This document shows positions 1 through 6,256 of a DNA stretch of 9,559 bases, in pieces (the first letter of the stretch is position 1; each line of letters starts with the position of its first letter). The position numbers were made by a program, and so were the translations under genes. The notes under the pieces are model-generated. The model was not told the DNA's origin, ran no database searches, and was given only the letters and a program-made list of their open reading frames with translations. The DNA comes from Bacteroidota bacterium (GTDB lineage: Bacteria; Bacteroidota; Bacteroidia; Flavobacteriales; Crocinitomicaceae): NCBI GenBank assembly GCA_029558435.1, contig JAKQEZ010000107.1:1-9559 (forward strand). Direction: 5' to 3'.

Positions 1-134
1 TGTCTGCTTACTCGCTGTCCATTTGTAATATGGTCTGTATGTTGTTCACTTGTCAAAATGGTTTGTCTTATGTTTTACTGTTTTAATTTTGTTCGTCTGT
101 TCGTTGTTAGCACGGTCGTTGTTCTGCCATTGGC
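1..134. other. Left intergenic flank, no gene
   Basis: I see no convincing coding region here. The plus strand is rich in T and G, like the spacer between H2 and H1 in the 4652-4723 region. It carries similar short pyrimidine/GT tracts such as TTTTGTTCGTCTGTTCG, which suggests that another H2-type hairpin could lie beyond the left edge. Open frames crossing this stretch on the minus strand continue through the repeat elements, have low-complexity composition, and are best seen as by-products of the repeats. Confidence 0.5.
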
Positions 135-267
135 TATAACGGTTTTGGGCTTGGCGTTCGTGCGGGTTTTCAGGGCACAAAACTGTCAACCCAGCACGAA
201 AGTTGATTTGAAAAACTGCACTTGAATTTAAGCACTTCACCCCGCATGACGCCAAACCCATGTTACC
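135..267 (+). repeat. Structured intergenic repeat H1, copy A
   Basis: This is an imperfect long hairpin of about 130 bp, homologous to copies at 4724-4853 and 6063-6192. From outside in, TAAC (137-140) pairs with GTTA (262-265), GGG (147-149) with CCC (257-259), TTGGCGT (151-157) with ACGCCAA (249-255), and GCGGG (162-166) with CCCGC (241-245). Unpaired GGTTTT on the left faces AT on the right. The inner part contains GCACGAAAGTTGAT, which matches GCACAAAAGTTGAT in copy B. The arms differ from the other copies but remain paired. It lies 64 bases from H2 copy A. Confidence 0.8.
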
Positions 268-331
268 GGTTCGTGCTTCTTTTCTGTCGTGTTGTTGTCT
301 ATCCATCTTGCAGTGTCTTTGTGCGTTGGCT

Positions 332-396
332 TGGTGGCTCTTTTGCAAAACTTGGCTTCAGCGTTGGGCTTGTGCGGTTTTGCAAATGTGCCACCA
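332..396 (+). repeat. Structured intergenic repeat H2, copy A
   Basis: A 65-base hairpin. TGGTGGC (332-338) pairs with GCCACCA (390-396), and TTTGCAAAA (342-350) pairs with TTTTGCAAA (378-386). The two helices are separated by TCT (339-341) facing TGT (387-389), and the loop is 27 bases. It is nearly identical to the copy at 6257-6320. It lies 10 bases beyond the stop codon of the TdeIII-like endonuclease gene. It could help end transcription or protect the mRNA 3' end, but no T-tract follows it in the direction of transcription, so it is not a standard intrinsic terminator. Confidence 0.8.
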
Positions 397-406
397 AAAG
401 CGTTGA

Positions 407-1189
407 TTATTGTCTGTTATATCTTGCAAAGTATGCATCAATTTCTGGTCTTAGTTCTAAACCGATTCTTTCAAAGATGTCAAGCAGGTCTGTATATGCA
501 CCTTGTCCGCCAAGAAAATCCCAAAACTCTGCTGCTACTTTTAATTCATTGTCTAAGTCGAGCATGCCACGCATTGTCCAACGATTGTATGGTTGTGGTT
601 CGTATGGATTGTAAGGAATTGCAATGATAGTCTGAACATTTGCTCTCGGATTGGCAGCTAATGTTGTGGCTACCCATTCTAAAAGTGTTCTTTTAAATTC
701 TTTAAAGCCGCCTGCATTTGGTTTAGCTGTTTTTATATCGAATAAATAAATTGTTCCGTCATGCCCAACAAGTTTAACATCAACTTTTGTAGGCTTCACC
801 GTTTTCATTTCACCGGATTGACATACTGCTCTGATAGCATTTATTTCTTCAATCTTATTTGGTGAAGAAGTTGCAATAGCAAGTCCGTCCATAATATTTT
901 GAATTACTCTGTGAGCTTCTGAAGAAATTTGATTACCTGCTGTTTGTTGTGATTCGGCACTTGCAAAAGTTGATAATGCCAATGCTTTTGCAACTGGTTC
1001 AAAAATGCTTGTCCCAAAATTCGTGTTTAATGAATGGATAAATGAAAACAAAGCCATTCTGTCCTGCCCAAGCAGCCTTGTATGAAAAGGCATAACCGCT
1101 GGTTCCGGATTATAATTTTGGAATTTATGTCTTAAACTGTTTCGTAAAACTGCTTCAACTTGCTGTATTTGTTGTTGTGTTAGAGCCAT
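407..1189 (-). CDS. TdeIII-family type II restriction endonuclease
   Basis: A 260-residue protein that I recognise as a TdeIII/MjaII-type restriction endonuclease; those enzymes are known to cut at GGNCC. It would cleave unmodified DNA in the cytoplasm. The catalytic PD-(D/E)xK core is visible as Asp137 in KVDVKLV, followed by the strand YLFDIKTAKPN with Asp151 and Lys153. The C-terminal half includes IIAIPYNPYEP and an acidic helical end. It is the last gene of the operon, starting 12 bases after the 454-residue gene; the ATG at 1189 is the natural start. The methyltransferase two genes upstream is the expected protective partner. It is an amino-methyltransferase, so the recognition site should not be copied from TdeIII without testing. 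Family assignment is fairly sure; specificity is inference. Confidence 0.82.
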   Translation of the reverse strand: MALTQQQIQQVEAVLRNSLRHKFQNYNPEPAVMPFHTRLLGQDRMALFSFIHSLNTNFGTSIFEPVAKALALSTFASAESQQTAGNQISSEAHRVIQNIMDGLAIATSSPNKIEEINAIRAVCQSGEMKTVKPTKVDVKLVGHDGTIYLFDIKTAKPNAGGFKEFKRTLLEWVATTLAANPRANVQTIIAIPYNPYEPQPYNRWTMRGMLDLDNELKVAAEFWDFLGGQGAYTDLLDIFERIGLELRPEIDAYFARYNRQ

Positions 1190-1201
1190 TATTAATAAGT
1201 T

Positions 1202-2566
1202 TTATTCGTTTTCATTTTCTATATCATCTTCTTCATCATTTGGTTCAGAATGAGAATCATCTCTGCTCATCTTGAAAAGCATTGATAACTCAGAATAGTA
1301 AATTGAATGTGTTTTGATGAATGAGTATTTTGATTTTAATTTTCTTTGCAGTTCTAATTTTTCTGTTAATTCATCATCTGTCAATTCTTTTTTATGAATT
1401 AACTCGTTCAGGCGATTCAGGTCATTCCAAGATTTAATATTTTTTATCTTGTATTTTACTAACGGATTATTTGTTAAGCAACAATGATAATGATGGTGGT
1501 GACCATTCGCAAAAGGAAATTTCCATTTGGCGTTCTTATACTTAAACTTCATGTATTTACAAACACCATTTAGTTTCTCATCAAGAGTATAATGTTCGCA
1601 TTCCGTTAGGCACCTTATTTCATTGGTTAGTTTTGTTTCAGGTTTGCTTATATCACTTTTGCTAAAGTCATTGATTACTTTTGGGCATATCCCAATCCAT
1701 TTACTACATGAGGGACATCTGTCAGAAATTCTTGCGTTTGTTGTGTCAATAGGAATAATAGGTATACCACTTGGTGCCATAAAACCACCGGACTGCCGCT
1801 CTTTTAAGTTGCCTATTTCAATACCATAGTATCTGTAGGTTTTATTATGAAGAATAATTAAGTCAGGCGGTGATAGCTTATGAACTAATGAAATAGGTTT
1901 TTGGGTTAGTAATAATGGAAAAATGTAGCCGATATTATATTTTAAAATAAAACAATAAACTAAGATTTCATGCCATAAACCGCCAGCGGTTTTTGGTAGT
2001 AAAGTATCAAAATAGTTGTTTGGTGCATCTTTACTGTATTTAGGATTACCAGTTGATAAACCAACGGCATTTTCCCAAGCTAACATTTCATGTAATCCTT
2101 TCTCACCTGGAATTATTTCTTTAAGGTTGTTTAGAAAAGCATCTCGTAATTTTTTATCAACTGTTAGAGATTCGTATATCATTAGAAGATTTACGATTCT
2201 AAGATTAATTTCTAAAAATGTTGCTACTCTATCTTGTTTGAACTTGTCAGATTGAAAAAGATAATAAACTCCACGAGAAAATAAAACATATTCAATAATG
2301 TCAGCAAGCTTCATTTGCCTGTCATTCTCGCTATAGACTTCATCTGAAAATGAAAATGCAGTTATCACCGCTTTATCACCATCCTTAGTTTTTAAATTGG
2401 CTGTCTTTAATTTTTCATGACTTGCAATCTTCTTTAGTATTCGTTCATTCTCAGAATAGATTTTATAGTCAATTGGACTTGAATAGTTTGCTTTTACCTT
2501 GAATGTTTTGTCTAATAGAATTAAGTGTTCTGCTAGTAATTCAATTTTTTCGAAAAGTGACTTCAT
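1202..2566 (-). CDS. Putative PD-(D/E)xK nuclease-like protein with Cys/His cluster
   Basis: I do not recognise a named family for this 454-residue protein. Residues 197-275 look like a PD-(D/E)xK nuclease core: a helix with GLWHEILVYCF (Glu200), then PPDLIIL with Asp235, then YYGIEIGNLKE with Glu250. The usual ExK lysine is Gly252, so Lys255 may replace it. After this come CPSC (284-287), Cys294, Cys319, Cys323, Cys336 and a dense HHHHYHCC run (356-363), suggesting one or two metal-binding sites. The tail is strongly acidic (EEDDIENENE). Its ATG follows the methyltransferase TAA with no gap, so translation is probably coupled. It may be a second endonuclease, an accessory DNA-recognition subunit, or a nuclease partner of the TdeIII-like enzyme. 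The function is unproven. Confidence 0.7.
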   Translation of the reverse strand: MKSLFEKIELLAEHLILLDKTFKVKANYSSPIDYKIYSENERILKKIASHEKLKTANLKTKDGDKAVITAFSFSDEVYSENDRQMKLADIIEYVLFSRGVYYLFQSDKFKQDRVATFLEINLRIVNLLMIYESLTVDKKLRDAFLNNLKEIIPGEKGLHEMLAWENAVGLSTGNPKYSKDAPNNYFDTLLPKTAGGLWHEILVYCFILKYNIGYIFPLLLTQKPISLVHKLSPPDLIILHNKTYRYYGIEIGNLKERQSGGFMAPSGIPIIPIDTTNARISDRCPSCSKWIGICPKVINDFSKSDISKPETKLTNEIRCLTECEHYTLDEKLNGVCKYMKFKYKNAKWKFPFANGHHHHYHCCLTNNPLVKYKIKNIKSWNDLNRLNELIHKKELTDDELTEKLELQRKLKSKYSFIKTHSIYYSELSMLFKMSRDDSHSEPNDEEDDIENENE

Positions 2567-4144
2567 TTATTTCGCTTTCAAATGAAAAATTATTTCAGCA
2601 TATGCACCTTTATCTTTTTCAGTTCGGTTTAATACTGGTCGTTTATATTGATTAATTATTTGCATCCCCACATTTTCTGCAATTGTCGGATACATATTGT
2701 ATTTGTCATTTGCTACAAGGAAAATATCAAAATCATCAACGAGATATTTTTTTGCGTTATTCAAAACATCACTAAGCCCTTGAATGTAGCTTTGTTTCGC
2801 TTCTCTGCCTTGTCCTTTGAAAAGTGGTCCGATTTCTAATTCGTCTTTTCGTTCAAAACCAAACAAATCATAAGCGTATGCATGTTGCTCGTGATAGTCG
2901 ATTAAACCAACATAAGGTGGTGATGAAAATATTCCTTTGATTTTTTGCTTCTCTACAAGTTTCGCAAATTCGGGATTGATTTTACTAAGTCCTTTTACTA
3001 GGTCAATGTTTCTGCTGTCACCTGTCAAACAAGTGTGAAATGTGTCTTTTCTTAGCTTGTCATATTGAGCTAATCTTTTTACCGTGTCCTTAGAATAAGT
3101 TTCCCACCACTTCAAAATAGAAAACAATGGCTTGCACATTTTTCCATGTTTACCGCAGTAATAAGTAGCTGTGATTGGTTCAAGTAAGGTCGCTAAGTCT
3201 GCATGTGTAGTTGCTCTGCAACTTCTAATAGTGCGACTTAAAATTACACTGACAATTTTTTTAGTTTCTGGATTTTTGATTTTTTTGATTTCATCAAAAA
3301 CAAATTGAATTTCATCACGAATATGTTGTGTATACCATTTGTCAAGGAACGAATCTTCTTTGTCTTGACGCAATTTTATTTTATACTCTTTTACCAGTTT
3401 ATTGAATGTTGGCAAAAATTCTTGTTCCTTTTCTGCGCCATAAGTCTTTTCGTCAATCTCCTTGCGTTTGACTTTGTATTTGTATTCAGGAACTGGAAAA
3501 TACTTGTTGTTGAAAACATACAACTCTTTTAAAAGCCTGTCTTCAAATTCAAGCGTTTTATGGTCTGCTAAAAATGATTTTAATGCTTTAGAAATTCTGT
3601 CTATTTCAGTTTGAACATCAACAAGGTTGTATTTTGTTACCTTACAATTTCCAATCATCGCATTAAAGGCAGAAACATCATTGCCAACTGCATGAATTCC
3701 TAACTCACAAGCTTGAACCATTGTTGTTCCACTTCCTGAAAATGGGTCGTAAACAATGTCACCCGGCTTAAAATAAACTTCCTTCTTGAATTTGTCTGTA
3801 TGGTTGTCAAGGAAATATTCAACTAACTGAGGAATGAATTTTCCTTTGTATGGATGAAGTCGGTGAACATGTTTAGTCGTCTCGGCTTCCTTGTATTGTT
3901 CAAATGATAAAGCCCAATTCAAATCTTCGCCAAGCTGTTCTTTCCATTCTTCTTGTCTAGATTTTTTTTGGTCTTTGTAATATTCTATCAATTCTTCTTT
4001 GATTACTTGAGTTGAACCATTGTCGCCAATTTTTTTTATTCTTCCGTATTGGATAAGATAAGAAATGTTAGAAGTAGTAACATTTTTGTCCAAATACTCT
4101 GTCGCCCACAGGCTTGCTTCTTTTATTGATAGTAATTCTGCCAT
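2567..4144 (-). CDS. Site-specific DNA amino-methyltransferase (N4-cytosine or N6-adenine) of the type II system
   Basis: A 525-residue methyltransferase that would mark the restriction site using S-adenosylmethionine. Residues 1-60 look like a helix-turn-helix of the excisionase/MerR kind (SIKEASLWATEYLDKN, ending QVIKEELIEYYKD). HRLHPYKGKFIP (94-105) is the segment that precedes the SAM domain in N4-type enzymes. DPFSGSGTT (133-141) is SAM-binding motif I, and SSPPY (407-411) is catalytic motif IV, typical of N4-cytosine enzymes. Motif I lies some 270 residues before motif IV, the alpha-like order, with a large insertion that probably holds target recognition. Its ATG lies 1 base after the regulator's stop, and its stop abuts the next ATG. 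Methyltransferase identity is sure; the choice between N4-cytosine and N6-adenine is likely but not certain. Confidence 0.9.
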   Translation of the reverse strand: MAELLSIKEASLWATEYLDKNVTTSNISYLIQYGRIKKIGDNGSTQVIKEELIEYYKDQKKSRQEEWKEQLGEDLNWALSFEQYKEAETTKHVHRLHPYKGKFIPQLVEYFLDNHTDKFKKEVYFKPGDIVYDPFSGSGTTMVQACELGIHAVGNDVSAFNAMIGNCKVTKYNLVDVQTEIDRISKALKSFLADHKTLEFEDRLLKELYVFNNKYFPVPEYKYKVKRKEIDEKTYGAEKEQEFLPTFNKLVKEYKIKLRQDKEDSFLDKWYTQHIRDEIQFVFDEIKKIKNPETKKIVSVILSRTIRSCRATTHADLATLLEPITATYYCGKHGKMCKPLFSILKWWETYSKDTVKRLAQYDKLRKDTFHTCLTGDSRNIDLVKGLSKINPEFAKLVEKQKIKGIFSSPPYVGLIDYHEQHAYAYDLFGFERKDELEIGPLFKGQGREAKQSYIQGLSDVLNNAKKYLVDDFDIFLVANDKYNMYPTIAENVGMQIINQYKRPVLNRTEKDKGAYAEIIFHLKAK

Positions 4145-4145
4145 T

Positions 4146-4448
4146 TTATTTGTTTTTAGTTACTCCGTATTTAATTGTTTTTTCAGCAACTTTGAGTGCT
4201 TGAATTCCCAAGTCTTCGTCTTGAATTTCATATAGAATTTTCTCACTCAAATACTGAATAAGCAAAGATTCTTTATCAAGTTCAAGTATATCAGCCAACT
4301 TAGTAATTTGTTCTCTTGTGGCTTTTCTCTCTCCACGTTCAATTTTACTGAGTATAGCTGTATCTATGTCGAGTTGAGCAGAAACTTGTCGCAACAGCAA
4401 CCCTTTTTTCTCTCTTTTCTCTCTGATTATTTCTCCTGTCGTTTTCAA
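4146..4448 (-). CDS. XRE-family HTH regulator of the R-M operon (controller-like)
   Basis: With the TTG start at 4448 this is a 100-residue Cro/C1-type regulator beginning MKTTGEIIREKREKKG. The HTH covers about residues 7-62: LRQVSAQLDIDTAILSKIERG contains both helices, followed by KLADILELDKESLL. The frame stays open back to another TTG at 4532, which would add 28 residues. I prefer 4448 because a sigma70-like promoter overlaps the upstream TTG, a 17-bp palindrome lies inside the extra codons, and the extra residues resemble no HTH N-terminus. There is no ATG to choose. It is first in the operon, 1 base before the methyltransferase, and is likely to time methyltransferase and endonuclease expression as controller proteins do. 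It resembles HTH proteins often found beside R-M genes in Bacteroidota. Confidence 0.8.
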   Translation of the reverse strand: MKTTGEIIREKREKKGLLLRQVSAQLDIDTAILSKIERGERKATREQITKLADILELDKESLLIQYLSEKILYEIQDEDLGIQALKVAEKTIKYGVTKNK

Positions 4449-4463
4449 TTTGAAAATATTAAC

Positions 4464-4480
4464 TTGACAATAATTGTCAA
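4464..4480 (-). promoter_or_regulatory. Perfect 17-bp palindrome, probable operator of the HTH regulator
   Basis: TTGACAATAATTGTCAA is a perfect inverted repeat of two 8-bp arms around one base, centred 24 bp upstream of the preferred regulator start. The half-site TTGTCAA recurs at 4545-4551 inside CTTGTCAAG, overlapping the -35 box of the candidate promoter and 71 bp away. This layout fits autoregulation by a dimeric XRE protein. On the minus strand the same palindrome also supplies a second -35-like TTGACA, 16 bases before TATTTT (4458-4453), so it may cover a second promoter. Confidence 0.55.
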
Positions 4481-4522
4481 ATGTAAAAAGACTTTTTGAT
4501 TTGGTCGCAATAAACTTTAAAG

Positions 4523-4551
4523 ATTTTATCAACAGTATGCAAACTTGTCAA
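4523..4551 (-). promoter_or_regulatory. Candidate sigma70-type promoter of the type II R-M operon
   Basis: On the minus strand TTGACA (4551-4546) is separated by exactly 17 bases from TAAAAT (4528-4523). Transcription would begin near 4516, giving a leader of about 68 bases before the TTG at 4448. The -35 box is part of CTTGTCAAG, which shares its half-site with the palindrome at 4464-4480. The typical Bacteroidota promoter is TTTG with TAnnTTTG, so a near-consensus TTGACA/TAAAAT promoter could reflect a transferred operon. Confidence 0.5.
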
Positions 4552-4586
4552 GAAGTCGGGTGGTGGGTGGGCTTGGGTGCGGTTGG

Positions 4587-4651
4587 GCAAAATTAAATGT
4601 GCTGCAAATTGTGTCGGCTTGTGCTTGGCTTTGCAGCTCTTTTAATTTTGC
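4587..4651 (+). repeat. Structured intergenic repeat H2, copy B (diverged arms)
   Basis: A 65-base hairpin, the same length as copy A. GCAAAATTAAA (4587-4597) pairs with TTTAATTTTGC (4641-4651), and GCTGCAAA (4601-4608) pairs with TTTGCAGC (4630-4637). They are separated by TGT (4598-4600) facing TCT (4638-4640). The arm sequences differ strongly from copies A and C, yet pairing, total length and the three-base interruption are kept. The flanks also match: GTGCGGTTGG before and AAGCGTTGG after, against GTGCGTTGG and AGCGTTG in copy A. Confidence 0.75.
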
Positions 4652-4723
4652 GAAGCGTTGGCATTTTGTCTGTCCGTTTTCCCGTTCGATTTTTTGTTGG
4701 TTGTTTCGTCTTTTAGCATGACC

Positions 4724-4853
4724 GGTAACGGTTTGGGTATTGGCGAAGAAGGGGAATTTGAAAACCTTCAGTCGAATATATGCACAAAAGTTGATAGTAG
4801 CACAACTGATCAATTACTTCCATCAGCCCCTTTTTTGCCAATACCGTGTTACC
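4724..4853 (+). repeat. Structured intergenic repeat H1, copy B
   Basis: A 130-base hairpin. GGTAAC (4724-4729) pairs with GTTACC (4848-4853), GGTATTGGC (4736-4744) pairs perfectly with GCCAATACC (4837-4845), and GGGG (4751-4754) pairs with CCCC (4827-4830). Unpaired GGTTTG on the left faces GT on the right. The position that is a C/A mismatch in copies A and C is an A-T pair here. The element ends 21 bases beyond the nhaA stop codon, so it would be in the 3' untranslated region of nhaA if transcribed. Confidence 0.8.
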
Positions 4854-4874
4854 TGCTGCCCTGTTTCGTTTCAC

Positions 4875-6017
4875 TTAATTTATTGTTGGTTTTAGAATTA
4901 GCTTTAAACTTATAAGACCTAACACTCCTGCTGTCAATGAGGAAAGTAGGATTACTAATTTTGAGTTATTGATAATTGTTTCGTTGTCAAAAGCAAGTAG
5001 CGTAATGAAAATAGACATTGTAAATCCAATTCCTCCCAAAAGTCCTACACCAAAAATTGATTTCCAATTTAGGTCTGTCGGAAGTTTGCAAAGTCCAAAT
5101 GAAACGGCTAAAAACGTCAAAAGGAAAATTCCCAATGGTTTACCTACAATTAATCCAAGTGCAATACCTATACTGTTATTCTCTGTCAAAGTTTGGGTAA
5201 TGTCTCCACTAAATATTATGCCTGTATTGGCTAATGCAAAAACGGGAAGAATGAAAAATGCAACTGGCTTGTGTAAAAAGTGTTGCAAGATGTATGAAGT
5301 CGATTTTTCGTCTCCATTGCCAAATGGTATTGCAAAAGCCAAAAGCACGCCTGTTATAGTGGCGTGAACGCCTGAATGTAGCATAAAATACCACATTGCA
5401 ACGCCACCAATTAAGTAAGGAATTAGATTTCTAATTTTCAGTCTGTTGAAAACCAATAGCAAGGCAAAAATTCCTAACGCTATGAATAAATTTGTCCATA
5501 GCAAAGTTGTAGTGTAAAAAATTGCAATGATGATAATTGCTCCTAAATCGTCAATAACGGCAAGTGCTGTCAAAAATACTTTTAGAGAAGTTGGAACTCT
5601 GTTACCCAATAACGATAATATGCCCAAAGCAAAAGCAATATCTGTCGCCATTGGAATACCTGCACCTGATTGTGTAGCAGTTCCATAGTTGAAAAGCAAG
5701 AAAAGTCCTGCTGGCACAAACATTCCACCAATTGCTCCAAAAATTGGCAGTAAAGCGTCTTTAAGTTTTGAAAGTTCACCAATGTAAATTTCTCGTTCCA
5801 ACTCTAAGCCAATGAGTAAAAAGAAAATTGCCATTAGTCCGTCATTTACCCAATGTTCAATGCTGTGTCCTTGAAATTGTGTTTGCCAAAAATGGTGGTA
5901 GTCTGTCCCAAAAGTTGAGTTGGCAACTGCCAAAGAAATAATAGTGCAAGCAATTAAAACAAGCCCGCCTGATTTTTCACTGTCAAAAAAGTCCTTAAAT
6001 AATTTTGTTACTCTCAT
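4875..6017 (-). CDS. nhaA: Na+/H+ antiporter NhaA
   Basis: A 380-residue inner-membrane antiporter that exports Na+ in exchange for protons and helps with salt and alkaline stress. Length and sequence are those of a full NhaA. The start MRVTKLFKDFFDSEKSGG leads into the first membrane segment. GLELEREI (70-77) is the conserved NhaA signature. MATDIAFALG carries Asp126 (E. coli Asp133), AVIDDLGAI carries Asp156 and Asp157 (Asp163/Asp164, the ion-binding pair), HSGVHATITG carries the likely pH-related His218, and VGKPLGI carries Lys293 (Lys300). The ATG at 6017 has an A-rich upstream context. I see no clear promoter in the 45 bases between it and H1 copy C. The gene stands alone, bracketed by H1 copies B and C. 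A direct role in defence is not suggested by the protein itself. Confidence 0.97.
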   Translation of the reverse strand: MRVTKLFKDFFDSEKSGGLVLIACTIISLAVANSTFGTDYHHFWQTQFQGHSIEHWVNDGLMAIFFLLIGLELEREIYIGELSKLKDALLPIFGAIGGMFVPAGLFLLFNYGTATQSGAGIPMATDIAFALGILSLLGNRVPTSLKVFLTALAVIDDLGAIIIIAIFYTTTLLWTNLFIALGIFALLLVFNRLKIRNLIPYLIGGVAMWYFMLHSGVHATITGVLLAFAIPFGNGDEKSTSYILQHFLHKPVAFFILPVFALANTGIIFSGDITQTLTENNSIGIALGLIVGKPLGIFLLTFLAVSFGLCKLPTDLNWKSIFGVGLLGGIGFTMSIFITLLAFDNETIINNSKLVILLSSLTAGVLGLISLKLILKPTIN

Positions 6018-6062
6018 TTATTTTGTCTGTTGAATATTTGCAGGGTGTCTGTTAGGGTTGCA

Positions 6063-6192
6063 GGTAACGGTTTACGGCTTGGCGATGTGGCGGATTTTTA
6101 ACACTGAAGTTCATAAGAATTACTGCTGTTGAACCCTGCACAAATGTTTCATAGAAGCACTTCAGCCGCCATATTGCCAAACCGATGTTACC
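6063..6192 (+). repeat. Structured intergenic repeat H1, copy C
   Basis: A 130-base hairpin. GGTAAC (6063-6068) pairs with GTTACC (6187-6192), CGG (6075-6077) with CCG (6182-6184), TTGGC (6079-6083) with GCCAA (6176-6180), GGCGG (6089-6093) with CCGCC (6166-6170), and CTGAAGT (6104-6110) with ACTTCAG (6159-6165). Unpaired GGTTTA on the left faces AT on the right. A C/A mismatch (6078/6181) matches the one in copy A. It sits 45 bases upstream of the nhaA start, so it may influence nhaA transcription or be part of its leader. Confidence 0.8.
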
Positions 6193-6256
6193 AGCTGCCC
6201 TTCTTTTCTGTCGTGTTTGTTCGTTATCATTTCGTGTCTGTCTTGGTGCGTTGGCT

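Larger units (their letters stand above)
4533..4874. other. Intergenic region between nhaA and the type II operon
   Basis: This non-coding stretch contains H2 copy B (4587-4651) and H1 copy B (4724-4853), in the reverse order to the other two intergenic regions. It also holds the upstream part of the promoter for the HTH regulator. The 54 bases between the regulator side and H2 are G-rich on the plus strand (GGGTGGTGGGTGGGC). The 72-base spacer between H2 and H1 is T-rich. Open frames here run through both hairpins and are not supported as genes. Confidence 0.6.

Noticed and set aside
46..348. Minus-strand open frame of 100 codons beginning MQKSHQANAQRH, and a similar 73-codon frame at 6052-6273 beginning MQKSHQANAPRQ
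   Set aside because: The resemblance comes from H1/H2 repeat homology. The frames run through both hairpin arms, similarity breaks at the variable core, and composition is not protein-like. Such frames are likely to be annotated falsely as hypothetical proteins.
135..396. Calling the H1/H2 repeats integron attC sites
   Set aside because: Imperfect hairpins near stop codons and GTTACC arms recall attC, but the right arm is GTTACC and not GTTRRRY, the internal spacer is 6 versus 2 bases instead of symmetric, I see no extrahelical base pattern, no integrase is in the window, and the cassettes hold multi-gene operons. It remains a hypothesis only.
332..396. H2 copies as classical intrinsic terminators
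   Set aside because: They sit just after two operons, but no T-tract follows the stem in the direction of transcription and copy B lies upstream of a gene, not after one.
222..627. Overlapping plus-strand frames of 112-130 codons, and one at 6129-6431
   Set aside because: They cross the repeats and run into the antisense of the endonuclease or res genes, whose assignments are strong.
4146..4532. 128-residue version of the regulator starting at the TTG at 4532
   Set aside because: The added codons overlap the candidate -10 box and the palindrome, and the added residues do not look like part of an XRE protein. Kept as an alternative start only.
4529..4915. Open frames on both strands (94 and 85 codons) in the nhaA to regulator gap
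   Set aside because: They cover hairpins H2 and H1, the candidate promoter and the end of nhaA, and show no recognisable domain.
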